Source of the DNA: Microbotryum silenes-acaulis
Taxonomy: Eukaryota; Basidiomycota; Microbotryomycetes; Microbotryales; Microbotryaceae
DNA length: 64,000 nucleotides
NCBI GenBank assembly: GCA_003665825.1
Contig: QPFY01000006.1
Coordinates: 868,001 to 932,000, forward strand
Reading direction: 5' to 3'
Positions 15,076 through 26,499 of this stretch are shown here, in pieces. The position numbers and the translations under genes were made by a program. The first letter of the stretch is position 1. Each line of letters opens with the position of its first letter. Below the pieces are notes generated by a model. That model did not search any database. It saw only the letters and a program-made list of their open reading frames with translations, and was not told the DNA's origin.

Positions 15076-15203
15076 ACCTCACACCGTAACCGTTGTAACC
15101 GTTGTTCAAGTCGGGAGAAGACTGCGCGACGACGATGAAATGTACAGAGCCTTGATTTCATCACTGAACTACTTTTTTGTCTATGGAGCTTTGAGATAGC
15201 TCT

Positions 15204-18200
15204 TCATTTCATCAACTCAAAAACCATTCTAAAACCTATGTTTTCTGTTACATTGTCCGCTTCTCCGTTCTCAGTCTGATGAAGCAAAACTCTGACACCG
15301 TCCACATTCGTTGCTCGGGACAACGCGACGTACAACTGGCCGTGAGAAAAGACGGGCGTCTCTAGACACACTCCTACCTGCGCGAGTGACTGGCCTTGCG
15401 ACTTGTTGATCGTCATAGCCATTGCGAGCCGAATCGGAAACTGCGTCCGGTGCAGAGTGAACGAAAGCTCAGCCGATGACCCGGTCTTCAGCGTGATCCG
15501 TGGCAACAAAACGGGTTGTCCAGCATGATCTCCTGTGAGAATGATGGCCTCGAGCACGCGGGTGTGTAACCGAGTTAACAACAGCCTTGTGCCGTTGCAG
15601 AGCCCCGCGGCGGGGTCCAAGTTTCTGAGGAGCATGACGGGACATCCCACTTTGAATTTTGCAGTGTGCAACGGCATCCCGGCGATGTTGAGACTCTGGA
15701 GGTACTCGATCGAGAAAAGTGATTCGTCTTCGTTTTCGACTGAATCCGCGCTGTAGAACGTTTGAGCGTCACCCGGCAGCAGGTCGAGCACCATGTCGTT
15801 GATCTGATCCACCTGCAAGTTTTGGGCGCCAGAATTGCTCGATCTCGGAAGTATTCCACTTTTTCGCCTATTGACATATTGTCCAGTTCGAGCGCGGGCA
15901 CGGGATAAACGTGTCTGATTAACCCGGCTCTGTTCCTCGTGGTCGCCGGCAGGAGAAGCTCACGTGGGAGCGCGATAGAGTCTTCTGTTTTGTTCGCCGA
16001 GCCGTCTCCAACTCCTAAGAGCCAATTTGCAAAGTCCTGTGCCTTTGCCCGTTCTGTTTCGGTCATGCGGTCTGCAGCGGCCAGAAGACGCATGTTTGTC
16101 TGCGCTTGCACCTTGCCGCGGTTAGTATAGGGTCTGAAAGTCAAGCAAGGACTACTACTTACAGAGAGATGCAGCACCTCAACTTCCCCCCAGAAGTCAG
16201 CATTCATGATGCAAGCGTCGACGATTTGTGCAGGCGATGCTTTGGGAATAACGGGAAGGCATTGCTTCGGATCCCCTGTGATGTCACAGTTCAACCGGTC
16301 AGTTAGTCATGCTGCCCTGCGCTGTGCTGTTGAAAGATTGGCACACACCTGCCAACACAACGGTCAGTCCACCAAACCGAGCCGTCGACGATCGCACATC
16401 TTGCAACATCCTGTCCACGAGCTGGAAACATCGACGGTGCTGCATCGGTGCCTCGTCCCAGACGATCAAGTCGCACATCCGAAAAAGCTCGGCGAGCTGT
16501 CCTTGTTTCGGAACGTTGCACGTAGAGTCGTCGAAGATGTCGATCGGGATCTTGAACCGTGAATGTGCTGTTCTGCCTTTTGGCAGTAGCAGTGCAGCAA
16601 TACCCGATGATGCAACGGCAAGAGCGTATTTTCCCTCTGACCGAATCCGAGCAAGGATCGTTTTTTCCAAGAACGTTTTGCCTGTCCCTCCCGGAGCATC
16701 AACGAAAAAGACTTTTCCGCGGCTGTTCAGAATCGAGTCAAGAACTGTCTCAACAACAACGCGTTGTTCGACGTTGCAAGACTCGAAGTTGTTCCTCCAG
16801 AGACCTTCCAATTCGTTGAGTTCCGCTGCTGTGGCTGATTCCTCCATGATAAGACGATTTGTTGAAGCTTCGTCATCGAACTGAATCGTTGGCAGCGGCA
16901 GGCCGTGGTCTGACAATGAGGAGTCGAGTCGTTGCAGAATATTGCTGAGCTGCAGCAGCCCCCAGCTGGCTACATGCTCGGGTGTGATGATCGGCTGTCG
17001 TCTTTGGTTTCGTAGCTGGTATTCGACGTCTTGGGTGAGGTTGTCATAGTGCTTTGTCCATAACTGCGCCACGTTTGTCACTCCATCATCGGCCGTTAAC
17101 AGCATGGCAAACGGGTGTCGCAGCTCGTGGCCAGTACGGAAGACCGCTGCTTCGGTCAGACATCTGTCGGCTTCAGCATCGTTGCGTAGGAGCCCCCGTT
17201 CGACACAGGCTTCCCGGAATGTTCGAAACTCAACACCATTGAAAGTCCTCAGATCTGCAAACGATGTCGGAGAAGGCACCTTGAGAAGAAGTAGTCGCAA
17301 GTAGTATCGCTCTCCGCCTTCAGGACCACAAAAGTAGATTCTTCCGATTGTCCGGTTGTCAACTTTTCGTGGAACCCAAGCTCGATCTTCGTTGTTCCAT
17401 CTGAATCGGGTTGGCACGTCGACGTAAAGCAATTCTCGTGCGTTGTGATCGGGCGGCGTCTTGGCGCACAACTTGATGAAGGCGGTTAACGTCGTTTCTG
17501 GTGGCGCTGATAAATCTGGTGCTCCCTGATCTGGGTCGAACCGAACTTCTTGTTCATTCGGAAGGTGCAGCGCGAGTCTGGTCACTGCGGGATCCCGATC
17601 GTGCATCTCGAATCGAAATATCCGATAAATGGCTTCGGGGGCGCAAACATATCGAGCGTCAAGGAAGTTGTTGATTTCGTCTTGAGCTCCGGGTTCGTCG
17701 ATCGTGAATGAAGTACGGTCGTGGCCCTTGTAAACGTACTTGTACAGGTACTTGATCGCAGCAACGCCGCTTGCGATTTCCACGTTGACATGACAGTTGT
17801 ACTTGGAAGCAAGGAACGGATTTGTTGGAACAACGTTTGCATCCGTATAAACTTCTTCTTGCGCTGTGCCCGGGAATTTGATATATTGGTGTATGCCGCG
17901 ACGCCGGTAGTGTGGATAGCCACCGTCTTCGCTGGTCGTCCGCGGTTGGAGTCGTTTGGGAAACCGTTTGGTACATTTTCCATGGTCGTCGTGGCAGGTA
18001 TGCTTGCCGGGACGATCACACCGCCGGTGTAGCATGGAGTTTGTGATGGTCTCAAACAATGCGGGGAATTTATCAGGGTCCGGTATTTCTGCGGTGACTA
18101 TCTTGTCGTAGTCGTCGTTTGTTTTTGGTTTGTCTTCTGGATCCATGATCAAAAGGATGTGGGCGTGAGGCAGCCCGCGCTTTTGAAATTCGACAACATA

Positions 18201-20398
18201 GACATATGCGATGACCTGTGCAAAGAATTGAGACTCGTGAGCATTCTATTCATTTTATATTTTAAGGATTGACCGCGCCGATGACGTACCTTTCCAAAGA
18301 CTCCCGGCGCACGACGAACGCCTAATACATCCGCAAGAAGAGCTTTCAATTTGCCGTGAAAGACCCGTGTTACTATGTCGGGACGGTCGGATGCGGTTTG
18401 GCCAAGAAGCAACGCGTTGACGATTTCCGACCAGGCAGGGTTGCATGTCATTGTGATGAATATGTCCGGAGCACCAAAAACACGAACGATGGCCATAGCA
18501 TCTTGGTAAAGTTGGACCATTTGGCGTGGCGATCCGGTGTGTGACGACGGTAGAATGACTCTTTTGCCAATCTGCGCGGGATCGAGTCCTTCAGCCAGGC
18601 TTGCTTGAAGGGACGAGTACTCTTCGGCTCGGAGCTTTTGCTGATTCGTTCTCATCCAATATAGCCGTTCTTGTTCAGTCAATGCCCAGGCGTCCGCGAC
18701 AAATTTCTGGAACAACCGGCCCCCTAGGAACAACGTCGGGTAACTGATATTCGGAGGTCGAATATGGAAGTAGTACGCGTTGAATTGGCTCTGCGTCACA
18801 CGTTTGGATCCGCCTTGTCCGGTTTGTGGGTTGACGTTGGCGTTATCTGTTGTGCGTCGCAATACACCGTTTTCGTCTCGCACGCGCCGAGCTGCCTCTG
18901 TTGCGATAGCGTTTTGGCTGAGGGGAATTCTGTCGTGGTACCAGTCTTCGCCATACGGTAACAATAGCGGGTATGTGAGCGCCATGAGTGCAGGATGACC
19001 ATCGTGAATGAGCTGAATTCCGCGGCTGTCATTGTTTGGCGGGTGACGTAACCGAACGACGATCTCTCTTCTTGAAGATCGGTACTCGGTCTCGTCTCCG
19101 GGTAAAATGACGGCCACCTCGTCTTGCGTCGGCAAGTTGTAGGTTCTTGGGTCTCGATTGCGCGGTGCAAGTAAGCGCAGCTGGTACATGTGAGACGCTT
19201 CACTGTCCATGAATTCTTTTGCTGTCAAGAACAGTTTTACGCGCGTGTTGTGGAGTCGCAGCATGCCGTCGAGTACAGGAACAATCTGCTGATACGCCGA
19301 GTCCAGACGTCGAACTTCTTCAGGCGGTCCGTTGAATTTTCGTCGGGCTTCAATGCGTTCGGTCGGAGCCAGGAATAGAATCTGGGCAAAGACTGGGTCG
19401 TCTGCTGGGCCTGGTGCTAGCGTGCCGATACGGTGAAATACCATTCCGCTCAGGTAGAAAGATGGTGGTCCGGAGCCGCTGATGATGCCATGGCCTTTGC
19501 TCGTGCCGAATGACGCCATAGCAAGGCTTTCATTGAATGCAAGAATGCGATCCCGGAAGATCTTCTCAACTGTTTCACGGATAGTGAGCAAGGCCGTTAG
19601 TCCGCTGTACTCAATCTAGCAGGTCGAACAGATCGACGTGTACTAACCTGGGCCATCGCCAGTCAGAAGTGCGAGCAGCTCGGCGGGGGCTTTTCGATCC
19701 CGGGCAATCGAACTTCGCCGTCCGCGCAACAGATTTTGAACGGTGTGGCGCCGCCTGGGGTCGGTGATTTTTCGAACTCCCAGTGTAGAGCCGAACAGAT
19801 CGGACATTGCAACGTCATTGATCCAAGATCGTGCCGGGAAAACGGCCCTTCTGGCAACGGTAGCAGCGCAGTTGGGACGGTCTGGCTCGATCGCTCTCTT
19901 GCGCGTTGGTGTCGTTGACGCTGCTCCGCGGGTCGTCGATCGACGACAGTAGTGGCTGAAGTCGCAGTTGCGTCTGTACTTGAACCCGCGTCGCGAGAGA
20001 GGTCTGGAGCTGCTTCAAAGTGTGGACGAACGAATCTCAAGCCAGGAGGTGAAGGACTGCGGGCCCGTCGCACTTGCCGTGCGACATTGAGACTGCCTGC
20101 TGCCTGTGCAGGTCGACTTGACGATCCATCTTGCGCGACGTCGTCTTGATCGATTTCGCGCTGCCGCTTCTCGCGAAGGCGTCGTTGGCGTTGAGCTTCG
20201 GATCTGAGATTGTTCGAGGTTGCTGGCGGCGGCGTCTGTGCGATTAGAGCGGGGGCCGGGTTGTGCGGAGGGACGCGAGCAGCCTCGCGGGCGGCGCGCT
20301 CAGCCTCGGTCACGTTGCCGACGTCTTTGCTGCGCCTCTGCTCTCCGTGAAGATTGTTGTAGAGGAGACGGGACGTGAAAATTGTTGGCAGATGACAT
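15204..20398 (-). pseudogene. Helitron Rep-helicase (zinc knuckle, HUH Rep, Pif1-like), frameshifted
   Basis: Exon 1 (20398 down to about 19650) has Arg-rich repeats and a zinc-knuckle-like CPICSALHWEFE..CC. Exon 2 (19591-18290) holds Helitron_like_N text. After an intron (18289-18216), exon 3 (18215 to about 16352) gives the HUH motif GLPHAHILL, the tyrosine region KYLYKYVYKG and Walker A GGTGKT. After an intron ending near 16270, GDPKQCLPV continues. Another intron sits near 16160-16100, and motif VI VALSRATNV lies near the end. Compared with the sister copy at 38-41 kb it has a one-base insertion near 20304, a one-base deletion near 19690 and a mutated acceptor (AACAG to AACGG near 19608). 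Compared with the copy at 44.8 kb it lacks one A near 15830, which breaks the helicase C-terminus. The two central exons remain open. Confidence 0.88.
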
Positions 20399-20657
20399 TT
20401 CGGCAGTGGCGGAGGTTGTTGACGGCGGCGTCTATGCGATTATTATTAGAGCGGAGGTCGGGTTGTGCGGAGGAGGAGCGCGAAGCAACCTCGCTGGCGG
20501 CGCTCTCATTTTATTTTTATTTTTTTACGTTCTTTGTCTGACGCGACAGTTTCATTTAGAGGTCGCTCACGTTGCCGACGTGTCTGCTGCCCCTGTGTTC
20601 TCCGTGAAGATTGTCTGTACGTGAATGTTTGCAGATGACACATTTCGGCAGTGGCAG
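20217..20657. repeat. Imperfect tandem duplication of the Helitron first-exon start
   Basis: About 20217-20405 and 20413-20657 share GGCGGCGTCT.TGCGATTA, GGTTGTGCGGAG, CACGTTGCCGACGT, CTCTCCGTGAAGATTGT, GCAGATGACA and TTTCGGCAGTGGC. The second copy has an A/T-rich insertion containing TTCTTTGTCTGACGCGACAG, which recurs at about 20867. Confidence 0.7.
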
Positions 20658-20935
20658 GAACTGGATGATTGAAGGAACTACGCTACGATGTGGTAGACAC
20701 GCAAAACAGGTCGTCTCAGTCTGCTTCGGGATTCGGGAAGCAGAGGGTCATGTGCCAGGCTGCTTTGATGGGAAATGGAACCTCGGCGAACGTAGGCGAA
20801 ACGGTCTGTGGACCGAGAGCTGCCTATGACGTCACGCCACGTGGTTTGTCTTTCGTTCTTTGACGTTCTTTGTCTGACGCGACAGATTCTCTTAGTAGTT
20901 TATATATATATATATATGTGTAATAATATATATAA

Positions 20936-21370
20936 AGCCCAGTGTCGGCAAGCCGTGACACGCTGGCGGGGCCCCTAACGGCGGAATTGGCGCACTGGCC
21001 GACACTACCCGAGGTCTGGCATAGATTTCGGCAGTGGCAGGAACTGGATGATTGAAGGAACTACGCTACGATGTGGTAGACACGCAAAACAGGTCGTCTC
21101 AGTCTGCTTCGGGAAGTGCTTCGGGAAGCAGAAGGTCATGCGCCAGGCTGCTTTGATGGAACCTCGGCGAACGTGGGCGAAACGGCCTGTGGCCGGCCGA
21201 GCCTTTCTGAAACAGCGCTAGCTGGCTCAGGGGACACGCTGGACCGAGAGCTGTTGCAGTAGCGAAACTATTATGACGTCACGCCACATGGTTTGTCTGT
21301 TGGTTTGTCTTTCGTTCTTTGACGTTCTTTGACGTTCTTTGTCTCCCGTTACGTCTTTAGTAGATAGTAG
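20936..21370 (-). mobile_element. Helitron 5'-end fragment (copy D) with 66-bp palindromic-ended insert
   Basis: Read on the minus strand, CTACTATCTACTAAAGACG at about 21367-21349 starts the same 5' leader as the copies at 37.9, 41.3 and 43.8 kb (AAGAACGTCAAAGAACG, then CCAGCGTGTCCCCTGAGCC). It continues to CCAGTTCCTGCCACTGCCG. Instead of the coding start it then runs into CTATGCCAGACCTCGGGT and the 66-bp element at 20941-21006. The copy at 43.8-44.3 kb has exactly the same junction. Confidence 0.8.
20941..21006. repeat. 66-bp element with 9-bp inverted ends (AGTGTCGGC)
   Basis: It begins AGTGTCGGC and ends GCCGACACT. The interior contains the palindrome GGGGCCCC. An exact reverse-complement copy is at 44212-44277. 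Function unknown. Confidence 0.85.
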
Positions 21371-22301
21371 TAAATAGTAGTAAATACTGTTATTGAAATC
21401 TATCATTTTTAAAATAAAAATAAAATAAATAAATAAATAAAAATAAAAATAAAAGTCTCCCGACGCCCCAAAAGGCATGCCGCCGGTGGCGGGATATGGA
21501 ATGGTACTCGAGTCATCGACCTAGTAAGGGATCATCAACCAAAGCGATCATAGAGCTCCAACATCTACCCCATCATCTTCAATTCTCTGAACCTTTCAAT
21601 GGGGTAACCTCAAGAAAGCACGCCAACGTTTCACTCTTGACTCTGGCAGCCCCCACCCCCACTCGGTGCGACGGTGCGTAACCGGGGCCAGATCGCGGAT
21701 CGAGTCGCCGTCGCTGGCAGCCGCCCGCTCTATGCCCCCTGCATTCGTGTGCATTCGCATGCATGCACGTGTACATCAGTGGATAGTCATGCTGCCTACT
21801 TGTTCCTTTCTCGTTCAAACGTATCTTCAGGTCATTGCACAGCTATGCACCCTCGTGCAGCTGGGATCGAATCAACTTCCCGCGACCTGCTTCGGTGCGA
21901 AACCTGCTTCCTTCTCCCGCCGCCGAGTGCACTGCGTCGATCTGGAGGCGGAGAAGTGGCAGGGTGAGGACCGTAATCCACGAGGGACATCAGGCGGTAT
22001 AGGACGAGACGGAATGAGAACACCTGTGGGAGAGCTGGCAGGAACGTGCCAGGGGCCAGTGAGGACTCAGTCGATTCTCTTCGGAGCAGGCTGAGATAAA
22101 GTAGGAATCACTCCTTACTGGAGTAGGAACCTAATCGAAACTCTGGAATTGTCGTTTGATATGTGTCTGTGCCTGTGGTATCTGCGCGGATGCGCGTGCG
22201 TTTAGTCATTAGTCACTTTGGTATTGGAGTTTGATCTATTTAAGTTAGGGAGCGCGCGGGGTTTTCTTCCCGCGCGGCTGTTTACTCTTGATAGCTTTCT
22301 C

Positions 22302-22446
22302 ATCACTTGCTCTACATTGTGGTCCTGACTTCTCGGCGTCGTGCACCCTCACCTATCGGAAGGTTAGTTACTGGAATACTTATTATCACTTGCTCTACAT
22401 TGTGGTCCTGACTTCTCGGCGTCGTGCACCCTCACCTATCGGAAGG
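22302..22446. repeat. 62-bp direct duplication
   Basis: 22302-22363 and 22385-22446 are the same 62-bp sequence beginning ATCACTTGCTCTAC, separated by 21 bp. Confidence 0.9.
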
Positions 22447-22529
22447 CTTTACTTCCGCGCTCGCATCTTTTCTGTGATACGCCGTTTTTCTTGATCCCTT
22501 TCAGTCGCTATTCTCCTCTTTTCACGATC

Positions 22530-22663
22530 ATCGTCGCCCACGTCAAGCGCGACAATATCTAAAACGTTGAGAGAGGACGATGTTTGTGGATCGGGGATCG
22601 TCGTCCACGTCAAGCGCGACAATATCTAAAACGTTGAGAGAGGACGATGTTTGTGGATCGGGG
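22530..22663. repeat. 67-bp head-to-tail tandem duplication
   Basis: 22530-22596 and 22597-22663 are adjacent, near-identical copies beginning ATCGTCG and ending GGATCGGGG. Confidence 0.9.
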
Positions 22664-23853
22664 AACGGTCGTGCGGAGTACATGGCATGTGAGACGACTT
22701 CCTCCCAGAGTCGGGGCAAAGAGTCGAGGTATCATGCTGAACCAAAAATGACCCGAACAAGCAGACGCCATACCTCATCAACTCGCCAGAACAACCGCCG
22801 CGAGGCGGATCTATTCGCTGAATTTCGTAGCCGCGATCTCTCGCTATGTCAATAATGTCGTGGTACCGCACAAGCATGGTGTGCTCGATAATATCGAGTT
22901 ACTATTTCTGCAGCATAGCTGGCAGAATCGGGGGCGAAATTGTCACACCTCCGCGCTTAATAGTCTGCTGGAGAAGAGCTTAGCCTGGTGCGGTCTGACG
23001 TCTGACACCGCCCTGAACCAAAATCTCGTAGGTATTATAGAATGCTATCAGACGCTCCCGCTTAGTTTCCATACATAATTCAAAAATCTGTTCCAACTGG
23101 CTGACTGCCGCTGAGATGCACCAGAATGGTCTGAGATCCCTCTGAACCGGTATAATCCGACTTGAGATCGGTCTGAAATCGGTTTGAGTGGGTCTGAACG
23201 GTCTGCAGATATGCACCTGTTTCTGGCTATCAGCCCGTGACGTAGTTTATTTCACGCAGCGGAATTATTTCTGAAGCTGATGGTGTCTACTTCTGACTTT
23301 CTTTCATGGTTCGCTCATTGGGGTACTCAGGGATCAGGGATCGCTCTTCATTTTTTCCTTCGTTGGCTCGCCGCGTCGAAGCTCTCGCGTGAAGCCGGCC
23401 TCGCAACGAGCTCCGCGTTGGAATCCGTAGTAGATCGCAGTGGAAGGGTGGAAGCGAGCAAGCACCATCTCGGGTAAAGCTGCTGGACCATTCACCACGG
23501 TACCGATCGCGGCAATCTCAACTCTAGGGCAAGCAGCCTCCCGTACGGAGATTTACCCGAACCTTTGCCCAGCTGAGCCGTCCAGTGCATCTAGTGCAAG
23601 TCTAGTGCTTTCTGACGAGCGCTTGAGCGCGGCCACGTTGACTTCTACTAATAAGACATTTTGTCGTGCAGTCTATTAGGTAGATGTAGATCGATAGATA
23701 GACTACTGCGCGCGCATGAACAGGCGCGAACCTCAACTGCACGCCGCATGCCCTACCTCCCTGACATCAGCTGGCCCCACTTGCCATGTAGTTGGCATCG
23801 CTGGCCGCGGTGATTGCCGTCTCGGGATCATCGGACTTGATGCAACCGGGTTT

Positions 23854-26122
23854 TCAATTGCGACCCGAGCCGAAGCCATTAGCTGGATCGACAAGCGCCC
23901 CCGAGGACTTGATATACCTGCTTCCGGCCTTAAACTCGATCACCCGGACTCCTCGGCATCGAGCCAAAACTTCAGGCGGAGCTTCGACGGCAACTCCCCG
24001 CCTAGAAACCCCGGGCCCTCGATACTCCTCGAGGAGTGCTACTTCCACGCTGTTCTGTACTCGATTGGTGACTCGTACCTGCATAGCTTCTGAGTAAAAA
24101 GGCCCAGAGCCTTCTCTACGACGCCTACGCAGTATGGCCATGACGGGACCCTGATAGTGAGTGGCCGAGAACTCGTGCCAGAGCGCTACGGTTTGCTTCG
24201 CCACATTCGCATTTCTGCCAGCGTCGGACGATTCGGGGAGCGATGGGGGCGGCGTAAGGACCTGCATGGCATACCGAACCTGATCCGTCATAGCAAGAAT
24301 GTAACGATATGATTGGTAGTTTGAAATGGACATTGCTGAACAGTTGAGGAACTTACGCCGGCAGATGCATGAGTCAAAAGAGCGAATGCAAGCTCGCGAT
24401 GATCATTGTCGTTCGGGTCGAGACCTTCCTTTGGCCATTGGAAAGCAGCAGATTTTTCTTTCCTTATGCCGGCGACGATCTGAACAAAGATCTCGTATAG
24501 AAGGTCGTTCTGAAAATCATCCTCGGCCTCGAAGGAGCAATCGTTCATGTCGACCCCACCCTGAGGGAGAAAGATGTTGTAAGCAGCTTGGTGCCAAAAC
24601 ATATGGCCACAACGCTGAATCGCACTCGAAGGAGCTGGTAGCGGGGCTTTGGAAAGGCTTACCGTTCCCGCACCGCAACGTAACTCTTTGGCCGCCCATT
24701 TAGTAGGTTGGAGATAGAGTACGGCCTTGGCGGTCGATGCCTCACGTTGCCTGTCCGGGTCCAGTTTGTATGCTTTGTAGGTGTATTTCAGCGCCGTCCT
24801 TTTGATCAAATTCAAGACTCCCAGATTCTTCGAAACGATCTGCTTGAAGGAAACACAGGTGTTGTCAGCGCTGGCAAGGTATCACCGTAGGCGGGGAAGA
24901 ATGCCGCACAAGGTCGGCGATCTTCGATGACCACTCGATAGGCCTCTCAGCGTTTTTGTTGTAGACTTCCGCTACGAGCTGAGACTGGGCGTAAAGCGAT
25001 CTCTTTGTTCGCCACAGGCCTTGGCCGTCGAGAATATTCTGCATGAAAATAGTTTGAAACCAGGCGCCAGCGACCATCTTCTGCTCTAGAGTCAAGTCGG
25101 ATGCTTGTCGGCGGTTGGGCTTTGAATCCAACGTCTCTTGATCTATTGGCTTGCGGTTGTGCGCCCCGTCGTAGGGGGCATTGTCATCGAGGTTCCCTTT
25201 GACCAGGGGCGACGATCTCGCAAACGACGAAGACGAGCCTGGTGTACGACTGGCAACCCTACCTTGCGGTGGATTGCGTCTTAAAGCTTGTCCGGCGATT
25301 GAGGACTGTAGAGCCTGAGCCTTGGGCTGGGGCGTCTGCAAGTGTTGATACGACCCATTGAATGCCTGCACGCAAGTACCGAAACCTGCTTGAATGCTAC
25401 TCACTACGCCTGGAGCCTGGAATGACGCTTTCGTCATCATCGTCCATGATGCTGGTCGCTACCTTGTTGACAATGGCGACAGGTGCGGCCCCATCGGCGC
25501 CATCCACAACCGTGGGTCCGACTAAGTCTTCGCCCTCGTCCGAGTCTGCCTCGTCCTGACCGTTGTCCGAAAAGTCACAGGGGTCCTCGGCTTGTCCACC
25601 CAACACAAGGTCCTTTATAGCAGGATCGATATAGGAGTCCTCGTCGCCGCTATCTTCGTTGCTGTATGGCTCAACAGAAGTCTGCTGTGCACGGAAAAGC
25701 TGACGTGTGGTATCTGCATGAACGGTGTGAAGAGAAGAGGTGCGTGTCACCGCAAGCCTGGACGCGTGTGCAGGGGCTGCTGGGGGTGCACTGGAAACAA
25801 GGACGGGCGAGGCCTCAGTTCACCTACATTCAAGAAAAGATACAGTAGAGTTAAGAGATCACACTTGCACGTACTTCTCCTTCTGCTCCTTTGCGGCTTT
25901 GTGGCGTTGCCAAGCGTCTTGCTTCTTCGCTGCGTTGATTTGGCTCACACCGACAGCGACGTCGAGTCGCCGCCGCTTGTTGTCGGCCGCCTTCGTGTTC
26001 GCCGCCTTTCGTTTTTGCTGGGCTTGCGCCCTCTCCCGTCGGTCCGCCGGCGTGTCGCGGTCCCGCATTGTAGCAAGGCGCACAGACGCGGTGGCACTCG
26101 CTCGAGAAGGTCGAGAAGACAT
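23854..26122 (-). CDS. Unrecognised multi-exon gene, divergent from a Plavaka-like transposase
   Basis: I do not recognise the product. The first exon (26122-25875) encodes a very basic, Ala/Arg/Lys-rich segment with nuclear-localisation-like KAADNKRRR. A GTACGT donor joins in phase to 25790 (TTTCCAG acceptor), opening an acidic stretch (NEDSGDEDSYIDPAIKDLV, then DEADSDEGEDLVGP). Further coding-like blocks lie at about 25440-24865 (LTLEQKMVAGAWFQTIFMQN, SQLVAEVYNK), 24815-24350 (LIKRTALKYTYKAYKLDP, DLLYEIFVQIVAGI, HRELAFALLTHA) and 24333-23854. I could not settle the joints between the later exons, so the span and its 3' end are approximate. Basic plus acidic N-termini and the head-to-head position suggest a DNA-associated second protein of the neighbouring element. 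A host gene is equally possible. Confidence 0.5.
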
Positions 26123-26499
26123 GTGAACAGATCGCTGGACAGGCACTGGGTGGAAGGGCTACAACCGAGACAAGACGAGAGGCGAGGAAGGGACGGTGAG
26201 TGAGTGAGGAGGAAGAGGGAGGGAGTCAAAAGGTGGTAAACAGAACGAGCGCGCGTGACACGTCGCATTTGTTGTTCGGTGTTTTTTTAGGGCGCGGTTT
26301 AGCGTGCGCCAACATATGCAGTGGCCCCTATGCTGCCACGTCGCGCCGCAACGCGCTAGCTGCGCGGCGTAGTTTTAGACAACTTAGCGCATTTCGAGAA
26401 AATACGCCTGCATTCAGGCTGTGTTTACGCGCGTCCCTTGCCTTCCTCCAGCTTCAGTCCACTCTCGCTGACAGTAGACTCGTCGTACAGGCCTTCGGG
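26123..26499. promoter_or_regulatory. Short divergent spacer between the two genes at 24-31 kb
   Basis: The 377-bp head-to-head spacer contains CGCG-rich blocks (GCGCCGCAACGCGC, GCTGCGCGGCG) and would have to drive both genes. No gene is seen in it. Confidence 0.4.

Larger units (their letters stand above)
15048..20925 (-). mobile_element. Full-length autonomous-type Helitron, decayed (copy C)
   Basis: This rolling-circle transposon lies on the minus strand. The 3' end is canonical: a 17-nt hairpin GGCGCGCGGAGCGCGCC (15059-15075), a short spacer, then CTAG ending at 15048, with T next in the flank. The 5' end lies near 20,900-20,925, where CTACTAAGAGAATCTGTC resembles the CTACTAAAGACG 5' end of the other copies. 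Only approximate placement is possible. The internal RepHel gene covers nearly the whole element. A partial tandem duplication sits in the 5' leader. Confidence 0.88.
21371..23853. other. Intergenic/relic DNA with tandem duplications
   Basis: I recognise no gene. Contents are an A/T-rich simple stretch (about 21405-21452), two duplicated segments listed separately, and a degenerate GGTCTGA-type repeat near 23125-23205. Confidence 0.5.

Noticed and set aside
20896..20935. (TA)n run as a promoter TATA box
   Set aside because: It is a simple dinucleotide run at the Helitron 5' edge with no gene start placed to use it.
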